Shown here piece after piece: positions 54,786 to 64,000 of a stretch of DNA of 64,000 nt. The notes beneath the pieces were generated by a model that searched no databases, was not told the origin of the DNA, and was given only the letters and a program-made list of their open reading frames with translations. This DNA comes from Protula sp. h YS-2021 (taxonomy: Eukaryota > Annelida > Polychaeta > Sabellida > Serpulidae). Positions within the stretch are counted from its first letter, which is position 1; the number at the start of each line of letters is the position of its first letter. The stretch lies in contig OX457025.1 of the NCBI GenBank assembly GCA_949752745.1, forward strand, positions 50,773,098-50,837,097, written 5' to 3'. The position numbers and the translations under genes were made by a program.

Positions 54786-55034
54786 AATTAAAAACCCACA
54801 TACGGACACCAAGTGGATATCGTTGCATAATATTTTTTTCTTAAATGAAATGCAATAGTATGGTATTGAAGTTTAAAATAAATATATATAAAATAAAGAA
54901 AATTCTCGAGTATTTTAGGTATGCTTGTGTATTACTTATTGAATAGCCTGCGACAGTGCCGCAAGTCAACATTCAATATGTAATATACAAGTGTATCTAA
55001 AATCCGAGAATTTCATTTTTAGCACTTTGTTATT

Positions 55035-55650
55035 CTGTAATTATATGTCTCTCCCCAAGGGAGACATATATAGCATTTGCTGTGTCCGTCCGTCCATCTG
55101 TCCGTCCATCAGTCTGTTTGCAGTGAGTTCTTATGAAATTAATGAGTCGATTTTCCTCAAAACATAGATATTGAGCTACATGCATACATGATGCCCGTGT
55201 TATTTTTTGTACCTTCAAAAATTCTATTTTCGGCAATTTTTTTTTTGCGGGGGGGGCGGAGTTCTGCATTTTTCACTTTGGCATGCTAAATCTCCTAAAC
55301 AGTTCGTTGGATAAGGCTCAGACGTCGCAAGAACAACACACATATGGCGCAAATGTATACTGCGAAGTTTTTATTAATTTCCGTTGAAAATAAATTTTTG
55401 GCGATTTTTGAAATTTGTGATGTTCAAGTTTTTTGCCATATTGTTGCGATATCTCCGAAACAGTTTGTTGGATTAGGCTGAAACATGGCAAGAAGAACCC
55501 ACATATAGTGCAAATGTTAACTGAGAAGTTTTTCGTCATTTTATGTAAAATGTAGTTTTAGCAAGGAATTTTTTCCACGTGACTGATTGGGGGGAGCGGG
55601 CGAGACATATCAGTTTTTGTTTAACAAAAACACTGGACAGTCTAGTTTTA
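55035..55650 (+). mobile_element. Helitron-like non-autonomous element without SINE
   Basis: The head ATGTCTCTCCCCAAGGGAGACATATA contains a short inverted repeat, followed by GTCCGTCCATCTGTCC. The body shares several blocks with 7961-9035 (GATGCCCGTGTTATT, GGCAAGAAGAACCCACATATAG). The end is a hairpin (TTTTTGTTTAACAAAAA), then GTCTAG. No coding capacity. It preserves the uninterrupted form of the site where the SINE sits at 8.7 kb. Confidence 0.6.
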
Positions 55651-55714
55651 TATATTTTTAGACAGAATTTCCCTTAAGAAATTAGCTTGTACCAGCAGTA
55701 TTAGGTGTTGATAT

Positions 55715-55790
55715 ATTGCTATATACATGATTTTACTGAACATAACTCTTTAGGCTATTTTTAATACCCTGACTTTATAAACTATGATAA
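55715..55790 (+). repeat. Direct repeat pair, right copy
   Basis: ATTGCTATATACATGATTTTAC then AACATAACTCTTTAGGCTA, matching 54695-54785. Confidence 0.7.
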
Positions 55791-55865
55791 AATTAGACGT
55801 AGAGTTTTTCTTATTTTGAGAAATAATGACGTTATTGTTTTTTATACTGGATTCGCTGAACGTTA

Positions 55866-56127
55866 GGGTTTATACCAGATAAATGGTATAAACAATCTGA
55901 ACATCAAGCAGATGTTGTGAAACAAGGATTTTATGCACTTTATGTGTGCTGCAGTATTTGCGAGCCATAAGTACTTGGAGATTATTATGTTCCTTTACTT
56001 CGTTCTGTAGTAACCCTTAACACATCAAAATTTAATAGAAATGAATACTCAGGATAAAATAGGTCATAATGTTTCATTTCAAACTGGAAAAGTTATCTTT
56101 AAATTTCATTTTCGACAAAAAGCATTA
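55866..56127 (+). pseudogene. Polinton minor capsid (penton-like) C-terminal remnant
   Basis: About 55866-56040 reads VVKQGFYALYVCCSICEP, a stop, then VLGDYYVPLLRSVV; a second frame, about 56043-56127, reads VSFQTGKVIFKFHFR. These match the end of the Polinton penton-like protein as I remember it. Two frames and one stop. Confidence 0.62.
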
Positions 56128-56465
56128 TGAAACCACATAGATACTATCCATCCGCATACCACAACCATTTCCTTTATCAACTGGGTTGGGATTTGCCAGG
56201 AATTAAAGGTGCATGCATACAATATGGAGATGGTATTGGTTCGATCCTGAGAGCATTGGCTCGTAAAGCTATTCCACTCATTAAGGTATGAGCTAAAAAT
56301 GTTACACCACATCTCAAAACGGCTGTAAAACGTCAAAGGTCGTGTAGCTCAAGAAGTTGTTGGGTCTGTTGGTAAGCGAAGTACACTAACGAAAGGTGCT
56401 AGAAGGCGAAAGAAGGTAAAAGTGCAATATCAAAAAATATATTTCGGAAATGGAAAAAATGTCAA
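56127..56465 (+). pseudogene. Polinton core-like basic protein remnant
   Basis: Begins at the ATG at 56127 with a Tyr/His-rich N-terminus, then QYGDGIGSILRALARKAIPL (about 56218-56277), the typical glycine/hydrophobic block of a small basic protein lying before the Polinton major capsid gene. An in-frame stop follows at about 56287, and the tail VAQEVVGSVGKRS and ARRRKKVKV is in another frame. Confidence 0.6.
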
Positions 56466-56479
56466 TCATCAATGATCAT

Positions 56480-57640
56480 TCTTGTGAAAGCAGTCTTTCT
56501 CCACTGGAATGGTTTTACATACCCCGAACGCAAACTGCTGTAGAAAAAGCGTAATATCCATCAATAATTTGTTTAATGGGTTATGGTCCAATATTGCATT
56601 ATTTCTGAATGATCTGATTTCACACAGTAGCAATTCCCATGGTTATACCAGCATAATTTCTCATCTCATTCACGACTCGGAAGAAAGTCTCAATTCTGAG
56701 CGCTCTATGCGTATCATCTATAAAGACACCGCTGGACCAATGAATTCTCCTGTGATAAAACGACCCAATCATGAAAAGTTTATAACAGGTTTTCATGTAA
56801 AAAATGAAAGTGGTGAAATACCTGAAGCAGGAAATAATGATTTAAATAATCGTTTTTTTGCATACGCGTTTAAGTTGTGAATTCATGCTTGCAGGTGCCT
56901 TAAGACTCAATCTGTTTGAGCAGGATCGTTATCTTTCCATTGCGTCAGTATGAAATTGCGTTTGCATAGGCAAAAAAAATGAATATGTATTAATGGCTAC
57001 AAATAATACCTTAAGGTAGAAGTGAGAGTTGCGTTTTAACCACTCGCAAAGTGAGGTATAGTCCAGGTATTCAGCTAAGACATACAGATGCACTGAAGAA
57101 AAGCCCTGCCAAGTTTCCTATTATCAGAAAAGAATGAAAATTTTAGCCTTTTGTAAAAGATAATATCTTTTTGGGTCAATTACCAAAACGTATTTTAATT
57201 GTCGCGTATTGTCATAATGAATCCTTTGTTGGAACAATGGAAAGAAATCCATACAGCTTTAGACAATTTGATCTTAACTACATGCAACTTTACACTAATG
57301 GTGAACCAGTTCTATCCAAACCTCTCAAGCTTAACATTGATGAGGAAAATATCTTGACGCCCTTTAGAAATGTTTTGATAAAATGAATGGTGTGAAAAGC
57401 TCCATCATGAAACGGTAAGATTGGCCTAGAGGTTATGCTTTCTTTTCTTTCGACTTAACATCGGATTATGATGGTGGTGACCATTACATCCTTATCAAGC
57501 ATGAAAACTTGCGGCTAGAAATGGATTTTGCCGGTGCTTTGCAAAATACAGTTAATGTCATAGTCTATGCTGAATTTGACAACATCATTGAATTAAGCAC
57601 GAATCGCAATATTCAGTCATGGACACGATGAGATAGATGC
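56480..57640 (+). pseudogene. Polinton major capsid protein remnant
   Basis: The N-terminal part has AVFLHWNGFTYPE (about 56490), then ESLNSERSMRIIYKDTAGP (frame 56509-56880). The C-terminal part at 57170-57640 has NYMQLYTNGEPVLSKPL, GYAFFSFDLTSD, NLRLEMDFAGAL and NVIVYAEFDNIIEL, the end of the double jelly-roll capsid protein. The whole is far shorter than the family, so a middle part is missing. Several frames are used. Confidence 0.72.
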
Positions 57641-58016
57641 CATATTGACCCGTGATGTCATGACAAAAGACTTATTCCATGTAGTGTTCCCTGTAGATCA
57701 ACAGCCAGCATTACAACAAGGAGCCTGTCATCAACAAAGGCAATCATGATGAACCTGGCGAACATTGGGTTGCTGTGTACTTTGACAAAGCTGTGAAATA
57801 TTTTGACCTGCACCTATAGATAATCATTTAGAAAACTTTTTAAGTAATGAGTGTGTATATAATTCCATTCCATTACAACAGCCCATTTCCAATACTTGTG
57901 GTTTTCATTTTTTATATTATATACTGTATAGAGCTCGAAATCATAGTTTGTTAGATATTGTAGATGTGTCAAACAGAAGTCATGCAGATTTTGTAGTCAA
58001 AAGACTTTGCATGTAG
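57610..58016 (+). pseudogene. Polinton adenain-like cysteine protease remnant
   Basis: In pieces: ILTRDVMTKDLFHVVFPVDQ (about 57640), then EPGEHWVAVYFDKA (catalytic His) in another frame (about 57750), and PISNTCGFHFLYYIL (about 57880-57925; catalytic Cys, with the preceding Gln for the oxyanion hole). Family role is maturation of capsid proteins. Stop and frameshift between the blocks. Confidence 0.75.
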
Positions 58017-58333
58017 ATATTATAAACCAATGTTCTATTAAACTAATCTTTTAGTGATTTTTTTATCCAACAATGTATATTTTGTGAATGATTACTAACG
58101 TCACATTGGTGTAATATCTTCACCCGTAAACCATTAAAAAAGACGGTCCCTTTTAGGTGTTAATTCTCCCCTAAATCAACCTTTTCTTTTTCATATTTTT
58201 TATTCTTATATATTAGTGATAGAAAAGTGTTTTAGCTATGTAATATAGTCAAGTATTGTGTTTTCTTATTTTATCATCACATCACAACATCACAAATATT
58301 TCAAATATATATTATGTTTATACATGTAACATA

Positions 58334-59215
58334 TTAGCCCACCCACAACAACTTAAAATTGATATAAGTATCATAAATGTTATCACCATTTGTAAATGTT
58401 ATGAAAACTGACATAACTTGATCCAATCCAATCACTTTCATATCAGTATGGTTTGATAATGTCAGTTCATTTAAACCTTTCATAGTCTTTATCAGAGTCC
58501 ATCTATTAGGCGTAAAGTTATTTTTCTTTGAACCACGTATGAATTGTACATGGCCATTTCGTTCAAAGATAGGTTTCAAGTTCTTGCCAAGCATGAAAAA
58601 CTTGACTCCAATGTTCTGCACTGAGGGTGATGAAATCATAGCATCTGGTAAGCTCGTTATGATGTTGAAACTGCATACAGCGTTCACCGCCTTTCAGTGA
58701 CTTTCACACTGAGATCTGAGACTTGAAGATGGAATCCTGGTATTGGTAAATACTCAAAATAACCCTTGACCAATGCTTGATCTTCATGAGATAAGATAAT
58801 GTAAGTTCCGAGATAACCCAAGTCAATTCACCCAAGTAATCTAGAGATAGTTTCACGTTTGAATTCATGATGATAAATGAGTGCTACTGAACCTTCTAAA
58901 TGCCACAGCATTTGTACACATCAGTCTGCTGAAGCACGCGATCCACTGACTTCATTTGATTCTTCAGCATTTGCTAATCTTTCAATGACAACAAAAGTCC
59001 CTTCTTCGTTGGATAAAACCGCCAAGATGTATGATCCGTAATATATCCATCACTTGCTGTTGGTATTTCATCAATTTAACATATGTTTCTCCATTAATGA
59101 GTGTCATAATTGGTAAACCATCTACACTCATCTTCTTCATAGACTTTGCAGTCAATGAAGCTCAGGTCCTCGCTTAACTTTAGGCTCTGCTTAAACTCCA
59201 TTTTCCGCTTTTTCA
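58334..59215 (-). pseudogene. Unrecognised protein remnant beside the Polinton genes
   Basis: Longest frame is 58334-58687 on the - strand, with INFKLLWVG at its end. Upstream, to about 59215, other frames give coherent peptide such as YLGELTWVISELTLSHEDQ and KKMSVDGLPIMTLINGE. Together they look like one protein of about 280 residues broken by frameshifts. Its position next to Polinton genes suggests an element protein (convergent with the capsid genes), but I do not recognise the family. Confidence 0.4.
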
Positions 59216-59807
59216 CTGTATTGAGGTTTATAAAAATGACTTTCTGAGCATACCTGTGTTATTATCGCACCGTATGTAGTATATATAGTGTTTCGAATGT
59301 TTGGAACGTGTATTTGATGAAGTTTTTGCCCCACTCTGTTTATTGTAATATGAGATACGTGTGCTTTGTAAGAATACTGAGCAGCGCTATTCGGAGAAGC
59401 CTTTCCTTTTATGTATTGTTAAGTGGCGGATGAGCTTTTGGCACAAGCAAATTTGGCGGAAAACTGTTGATTTGCCGCATTTTAGGACCCCGAAAATCAG
59501 TTTAGCATTTAGTTGGATTTTGGTGTAGTGAATACGATGGTATTAGTTTCTAGTTTGTTTTGGATCTGTTTGTAGATTTCAAGTGATTTTAAGTGGTAGT
59601 GAACTCAGACTTTGTCATGGGCATGCCTTAGATTTTGCTGTAGGTATTGTCTCGGGTTTTGCTATAGGCTTCTCTGTAGGTATTGTCTCAGACTTTTCTG
59701 TAGGCATAGCCGTAGATGGTAGTTGTTGTTCACTCACTGCAGACATGTTTGCTCTTCAACAGTTTGACACCGAATGGTTGTTATTGGGATTTATGCAAAT
59801 TTGAAAA
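59216..59807. other. No gene; short internal repeats
   Basis: 59625-59715 contains three imperfect copies of TCTGTAGGTATTGTCTCRGRYTTT. Otherwise unassigned. It separates the Polinton remnant from the second PAT/Ngaro-like element. Confidence 0.45.
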
Positions 59808-59845
59808 CTTACCTTTCGGTTTTTGTTTACTTTGTATAGCGCTAA
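59808..59845 (+). repeat. Split direct repeat A1 (second element)
   Basis: 38 bp, CTTACCTTTCGG then TTTTTGTTTACTTTGTATAG and CGCTAA; matches 63452-63489 with two mismatches. Confidence 0.75.
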
Positions 59846-59896
59846 CTTCCGCTAGCGGGTCACTCCACGTGTTATTGTGAAAAAATATGAAAAAAT

Positions 59897-60605
59897 ATGT
59901 CTTCGCTGGAGCGTAAACAGTTGTCTAGTAGTGAAAAATTAGATTAAATCCTCCGTTCAATCGATTCATTGAATATTCGTGTTGCGTCGATCGAGCAAAA
60001 TAACAGATCACTGGATCTAGATCAGACGGTAGACACTGTTACTAAAAAGCTCAATGACCTCGAAGCATCATCGTGTTTTAAGAACCCCCCTCCCCCCCCC
60101 CCCAGTTAACAGGGCCGGTATCCCTCACGGTGTAAATACTCGAAGAAGCGACCAGTTTTATCAACTTTCCCGGGGAGCACATGGGTTTAGCCCCCGCGGT
60201 CCAAACAACATATCTGTTTCCGCCGCGGATGCTCAGGGCGAGTTCACAGGTATACGCGATAAATACGCCAGTATCGATATCCCTCCAAACTTTAAGCTCA
60301 GTACAGATCGCACTGGCGTGAAAAGGGAAGATCAAGGCAAAATAAACTTAATAGCCAGTTGTGCAAAGTTTTCTGAGACTCTAATGAAGCTAGCCATTGC
60401 CAATGAACAAGACCCCGAATTGATCAAAGAGCAAGTGTTTACCATCGCTGCCGCACGACGGTCACTTTTACAAACAGAGTACTCCGCAATCGTCGTAGAG
60501 AATTTTTTCGATCAAAATACACAGCCAAGTTTTTCGGAAGCATACGTGTGCTTTCGATCAAGAGTCTCTAGCGGATCTCAAAGACGCCGTCTGTTCTCGT
60601 TATAA
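59897..60605 (+). pseudogene. Gag-like gene of the second element
   Basis: ATG at 59897, a stop at about 59943, then a coiled-coil-like stretch with IRVASIEQNNRSLDLDQTVD. The frame shifts around the poly-C run at 60085-60103, after which the frame to 60605 has DIPPNFKLSTDRTGVKREDQ and LQTEYSAIVVENFFD. The last block is shared by gag proteins of DIRS-order elements. A short basic region with GRGRGR-like sequence at about 60650-60680 may belong to it. Confidence 0.7.
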
Positions 60606-60749
60606 ACCGTCAGAAAATCAGTACAGAGGAAGGCCCAACTACCGTTATTCTCGTAGGGGCGGTCGTGGCCGTGGGCGACAGGACGTTTATACACAAGTTT
60701 CTGGTTCTCAACTGATACCCACGGCCCGGTTTCAACAGGATGACTAATA

Positions 60750-61560
60750 ATGTCAACATTTGTGGCAGGATCCCTGCAGAAAAACATTGATCACTGGATC
60801 AACATAGGTGCCAATGCTGAAATTATTGATTGGTTAAGGTATTGGGTTTCTCTCCCGTTCAAGTCAGTGCCAGATTCATACGAGTGTAAAAACCACTCGT
60901 TTAATGTCTCACAATCTGTCTTTGTAGACCGTGAAATCAATTCTTTATTAAAAACAAACGTTATTTTGCAACTAGCAAACAAATCGTAGATTTGCGTCCA
61001 TTGAACAGTCATATAAGTGTTTCTAGCTTCAAAAATGACGGGATTGATATTGTATGTGAGGAAATTGAATGTGACGACGAGTTCATATCGGTTGACTTAA
61101 CCAAATACCACCATATTTTGGTTCATCCGAATTTTCGTGGATTCTTAGGTTTTTCTTGGAAGAAAAAATACTATACTATGTATTTAATTGTTTACCATTC
61201 GGGTTGAATATTAGCCCATTTTACTTTTATAAAACTATTCGGGCAGTCTTACAGTATTTACGCTCACAGTCCCTTAGATACACTTTTTCGTTGAGGATGG
61301 ATTGTTAGCGGCACAGCCCGATAAAATTCATGATCAAAAGCAGGTTTTGTTAGACACTTATAAACGTTTAGGTTTTCATGTAAACCTTGAGAAATCAGAA
61401 CTTGCGCCCAAGAAGGAAATATTGTTCATTGGCTACGTTTTAAATTTATTAGGGGATGGCAAAAATAAATGGATATTCATTCCAAATGCTCGCATATGCA
61501 AGCTAAAACGGGATATCAAACGCATATTAAATAAAGGCTCCGCCTCGGCACGGTTCTTAG
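60750..61560 (+). pseudogene. Reverse transcriptase of the second element
   Basis: WLRYWVSLPF, VDREINSLLKTNVI, then VDLRPLNSHISV, ISVDLTKYHHILVHPNFRGF and LGFSWKKKYY, LPFGLNISPFYF in a shifted frame, and FVEDGLLAAQ at about 61288-61317. The first catalytic Asp of the expected FVDD is Glu here (GAG). After it comes LGFHVNLEKSEL and EILFIGYVL. Three or more frameshifts. Confidence 0.85.
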
Positions 61561-61567
61561 CTCGGGG

Positions 61568-62302
61568 ATGAGGGCAGTGTATTTCATTCACCAAGGTAAT
61601 TATTCCCACCAAGCTCTTGTTGAGGAATTTATATCGTCTGCTAAGCTCCAGGAAGTCCTACATAGCGCGAGCATCGAAGATTTAAAATGGTGGATCGCCG
61701 CGCTAGAAAATTGGAACGGTAAGCCCGTCACAAAGAAGAGTATCGATATTCAAATCTTTACAGACGCGTCGAACAGTGGTTGGGGTAGTGTGTGTAACGG
61801 GCTAGAGGCCGCAGATCCGTGGACAACAAACGTCAAGTTTAAATCTATCAGTTATAGAGAATTGCTCGCTGTTTTCCTCACAATTAAATCGTTCGTACAT
61901 GAGTTAGCTAACAAATGTATTCAGGTGTGGTCAGATAATATCGAGACCGTTGCTCAGTTAAACCACTTGGGTTGGAATATAGAAGAGCTGAACACCTTAA
62001 CGAAAGCAATATTCTCGCTGGCATGCCGCTACAATGTAGATATTCAGGCAAAGCATCTGGCCGGGTCCTTAAATTCTCATACAGACAGGCTTTCGCGCAT
62101 TGCAGAAAACAGTACGCACCATTGGAAACTGAACCCGCGAATTTTCAAAATAGCGAACAGGTTATACGGAAAACATACCATAGATCGGTTCGCGGACATA
62201 ACAAATTTCCAGTGCAAAACATACAACAGCCTACACTGGGATCCGTTTACCAGTGGTGTCGATTGGCACAAACAAATTGGAAGTTCCACAACAATTTCGT
62301 AA
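61568..62302 (+). pseudogene. RNase H of the second element
   Basis: Frame 61568-62302. IQIFTDASNSGWGSV, SYRELLAVFLTIKSF and QVWSDNIETVAQL carry the catalytic Asp-Glu-Asp set, followed by IQAKHLAGSLNSHTDRLSRI and a DIRS-type linker with TIDRFADITNFQ. This domain is intact. The frame shifts near 62270 to continue toward the recombinase. Confidence 0.87.
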
Positions 62303-63413
62303 ATCGTCCAATCCATCTTATTCCCGATGTGTTACATGTGTTTGAAAAGTCAAAAGGCAACCGCCACACTAGTAGCTCTGTTGTGGACCGCCAAACCGTG
62401 GACCAATGCTCTTGTGGAGTTGTCAATAGCACCACCCTTCGCTTTACCCGACTCTCGGTTAGTAAATTGGTGCATAGGCAAAAAACCAGATCCACGAAAA
62501 AACAAGAAGTGGAAATATTTTCTTTGGAGGATCAGTGGGCAAACACGCTAAAAAAGCAGGGCTGGTCAGCCGATTCCACCAGGATCATAAAAAACTGTCT
62601 GGCTCCGTCAACGCTTAGCCTGTATAATCGGCAAATTAATCGTCTTAGGGAATTTTGCGCATTGCATCACGAACATTTTACGCCGAATAAATCGAGCGTC
62701 ATAGCGAACTACCTCAGTACGGTCGCTTCCGTTTCGAATAGGCCCAACGCCATACTCACAAGCACTCTTGCTGCTGTAAATTATCTGTACCAGGTAATCG
62801 ATTTATCAAATCCATGTAGCAGTCACGTTTGGCAACTACATAGAGCCCTGGTCAAGTCATGTACCAAAGCCCTCGGGTGAATATACTCCCTAAGGAACCA
62901 TTCATGAAACTATTTTCCGAATGGCCGGATAACGAAGGCTTGACCATTTTGAGGTTACGCCTTGAAACCATTACTCTCCTAGCGTTCACATTTATTCTAC
63001 GACCTTCGGATATTGCTCCGAAATCCGTTACATATAACCCTACTTCCGGCCTTGAGCAGAAATTGGTGTTTTCAACCTACCAGGTGAAGTTTCAAGAAAA
63101 TGGGGTTTCTTGAATACATTCCAAGCCTGTATTTCTGTCGGTGAAAGAACCCCATAAGGCGATCATAGCTAGCACAGTGTCGACCATCCTAGAAGACGCT
63201 ATCTATCTTGCAGGGTTAGACATTAATTTATACTTTGTGAAGTGTTTCAGACCGTCAGCGGCAACTCAGGCTGTCGAAGCAGGGCTCGATCCGGATAAAG
63301 TCCGACGCATTGGCCGATGGAAGACCCCATCGGTATTTTTCGAGCATTACGTATACGATACTACTCCAAGTTCGTACACAGACTCGATGCTGTTTTCAAC
63401 AAAGAACTATTAG
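62270..63413 (+). pseudogene. Tyrosine recombinase of the second element
   Basis: The N-terminal SAM-like part has LAPSTLSLYNRQINRLREFC (frame ending 62880). The catalytic part has TFILRPSDIAP (Arg I, about 63000), then LYFVKCFRPSAATQAVEAG (Arg II with Lys in the usual His place) and RRIGRWKTPSVFFEHYVYD (Trp and Tyr). Two frameshifts or stops lie between, near 62880 and 63113. It belongs to the Ngaro-like recombinase branch with FRPSAAT. Confidence 0.87.
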
Positions 63414-63426
63414 ACTCTAAATTTAA

Positions 63427-63455
63427 CTACATATGTAAATGAAAAATTTGCCTTA
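63427..63455 (+). repeat. Split direct repeat B1 (second element)
   Basis: 29 bp, CTACATATGTAAATG then AAAAATTTGCCTTA; matches B2 with two mismatches. Overlaps A2 by four bases. Confidence 0.75.
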
Positions 63456-63489
63456 CTTTTCGGTTTTTGTTTACTTTGTAAAGCGCTAA
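63452..63489 (+). repeat. Split direct repeat A2 (second element)
   Basis: 38 bp matching A1 at 59808-59845. Confidence 0.75.
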
Positions 63490-63659
63490 GTTTCTAGCAT
63501 TTATGGCAAAAAGGACGCCTCATCGTTTTATGTGGATTAACCCCACGGATATATTTGTATATGGTGCATTTTGAGAAAGATATGTCGCCTGAATACACCT
63601 ACAGAGTGCGCACTTAATAAGAAGACCCGCTACAGAAGGAGTGCTACACAGAGCTATAG

Positions 63660-63688
63660 CTACATGTGTAAGTGAAAAATTTGCCTTA
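63660..63688 (+). repeat. Split direct repeat B2 (second element)
   Basis: 29 bp matching B1 at 63427-63455; probable right end of the element. 63689-64000 has nothing further recognised. Confidence 0.72.
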
Positions 63689-64000
63689 ACGTACATTTCA
63701 ATAAAGTCTGAAGGTGGGCGCCTTTTAGGCTCTATAAGTTGTGTTCTGCCCATGAGCTAACGTGGTATAACCTTTATGCAACTACTTAGTGCTTATCATC
63801 ACATGGTGATAGACCCACCTTCTCAGTCTTCTCAGAAAACATTTTATGCTTATGACTTCGAATGATGTTTCCTACATCATATGACTGCTCTTCCCTGAAT
63901 AAACTGTCCTTACACTGAGCATGTGTCATTCGCGTTTCTCTTTTCCAAAATACAGTAAACTGTACACCTTTGATCTAAGTCCTACAAACTCCTCAATGAG

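Larger units (their letters stand above)
55860..58020 (+). mobile_element. Decayed Polinton/Maverick capsid-protease cluster (copy 2)
   Basis: Consecutive remnants of minor capsid protein, a small basic core-like protein, major capsid protein and adenain-like protease, all on + strand in the order known for Polintons (virus-like DNA transposons). Stops and frameshifts occur in every gene. No DNA polymerase B or integrase core was seen nearby, nor terminal inverted repeats. An inverted, differently deleted relative lies at 25330-25995. Confidence 0.8.
59808..63688 (+). mobile_element. Second PAT/Ngaro-like element, decayed
   Basis: Short split direct repeats bound it: A1 59808-59845, B1 63427-63455, A2 63452-63489, B2 63660-63688. 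In between are gag, reverse transcriptase, RNase H and tyrosine recombinase in order. The proteins differ strongly from those of the element at 41.75 kb, so the two are separate families. Frameshifts and stops break all genes. Confidence 0.85.

Noticed and set aside
59583..59804. Open frame with repeated VGIVSDFSVGI-like segments as a membrane protein
   Set aside because: Caused by three imperfect copies of a 30-bp repeat; no start context or homologue.

Overview
This window comes from a repeat-rich genome of a non-vertebrate animal, most likely a marine invertebrate; the phylum cannot be settled from sequence alone. The evidence is one intron-containing gene with animal-type splice sites, BEL/Pao, gypsy, PAT/Ngaro-like (DIRS order) and CR1/Jockey-type retroelements, Polinton/Maverick debris, a tRNA-derived SINE, and Helitron-like elements carrying the GTCCGTCCGTCTGTC signature common in marine invertebrate genomes. 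There is no bacterial gene organisation. Almost all reading frames in the window are transposon remnants or chance frames across tandem repeats.

Layout. 1-11.2 kb is a satellite and minisatellite field: a ~150-bp repeat with a hairpin, four arrays of a 51-bp minisatellite, a tandemly duplicated ~2.5-3.1 kb composite unit, and a Helitron-like element interrupted by a SINE with an 11-bp target-site duplication. 12.4-15.2 kb holds the only convincing host gene, the last five exons of a TTLL12 orthologue on the + strand, with a 24-bp minisatellite that begins inside the 3' end of the penultimate exon. 15.5-16.5 kb is a Helitron-like element with internal ~166-bp repeats. 17.57-24.33 kb is a decayed BEL/Pao element on the - strand with one recognisable LTR. 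24.8-26.0 kb has an OTU-protease fragment and a deleted Polinton piece. 26.0-32.9 kb is a ~360-bp satellite with an inverted block and an embedded gypsy fragment. 32.9-33.6 kb carries an unassigned Cys/His open frame. 36-41.5 kb has dispersed and tandem duplications.

41.75-49.41 kb is a nearly complete PAT/Ngaro-like tyrosine-recombinase retrotransposon with split direct repeats (A1 - genes - B1 A2 B2). Its reverse transcriptase is interrupted by a 5'-truncated LINE. 52.4-54.1 kb is a second decayed LINE, cut by a terminal-inverted-repeat element (54.10-54.69 kb). 55.03-55.65 kb is another Helitron-like copy. It shows the SINE-free form of the site occupied at 8.7 kb. 55.86-58.02 kb is a decayed Polinton capsid/protease cluster in the expected order: minor capsid, core-like protein, major capsid, adenain-like protease. 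59.81-63.69 kb is a second, unrelated PAT/Ngaro-like element, decayed, again with the A1...B1 A2 B2 arrangement.

The host gene appears to lie at the edge of a transposon cluster; everything upstream of its first visible exon would be intron or intergenic repeat. The genes of each mobile element make sense together (gag, reverse transcriptase/RNase H, recombinase or integrase; capsid and protease), but every element shows stops, frameshifts, truncation or nested insertion. The first PAT/Ngaro-like element is the youngest-looking: both of its repeat pairs have equal lengths and near-identical copies.
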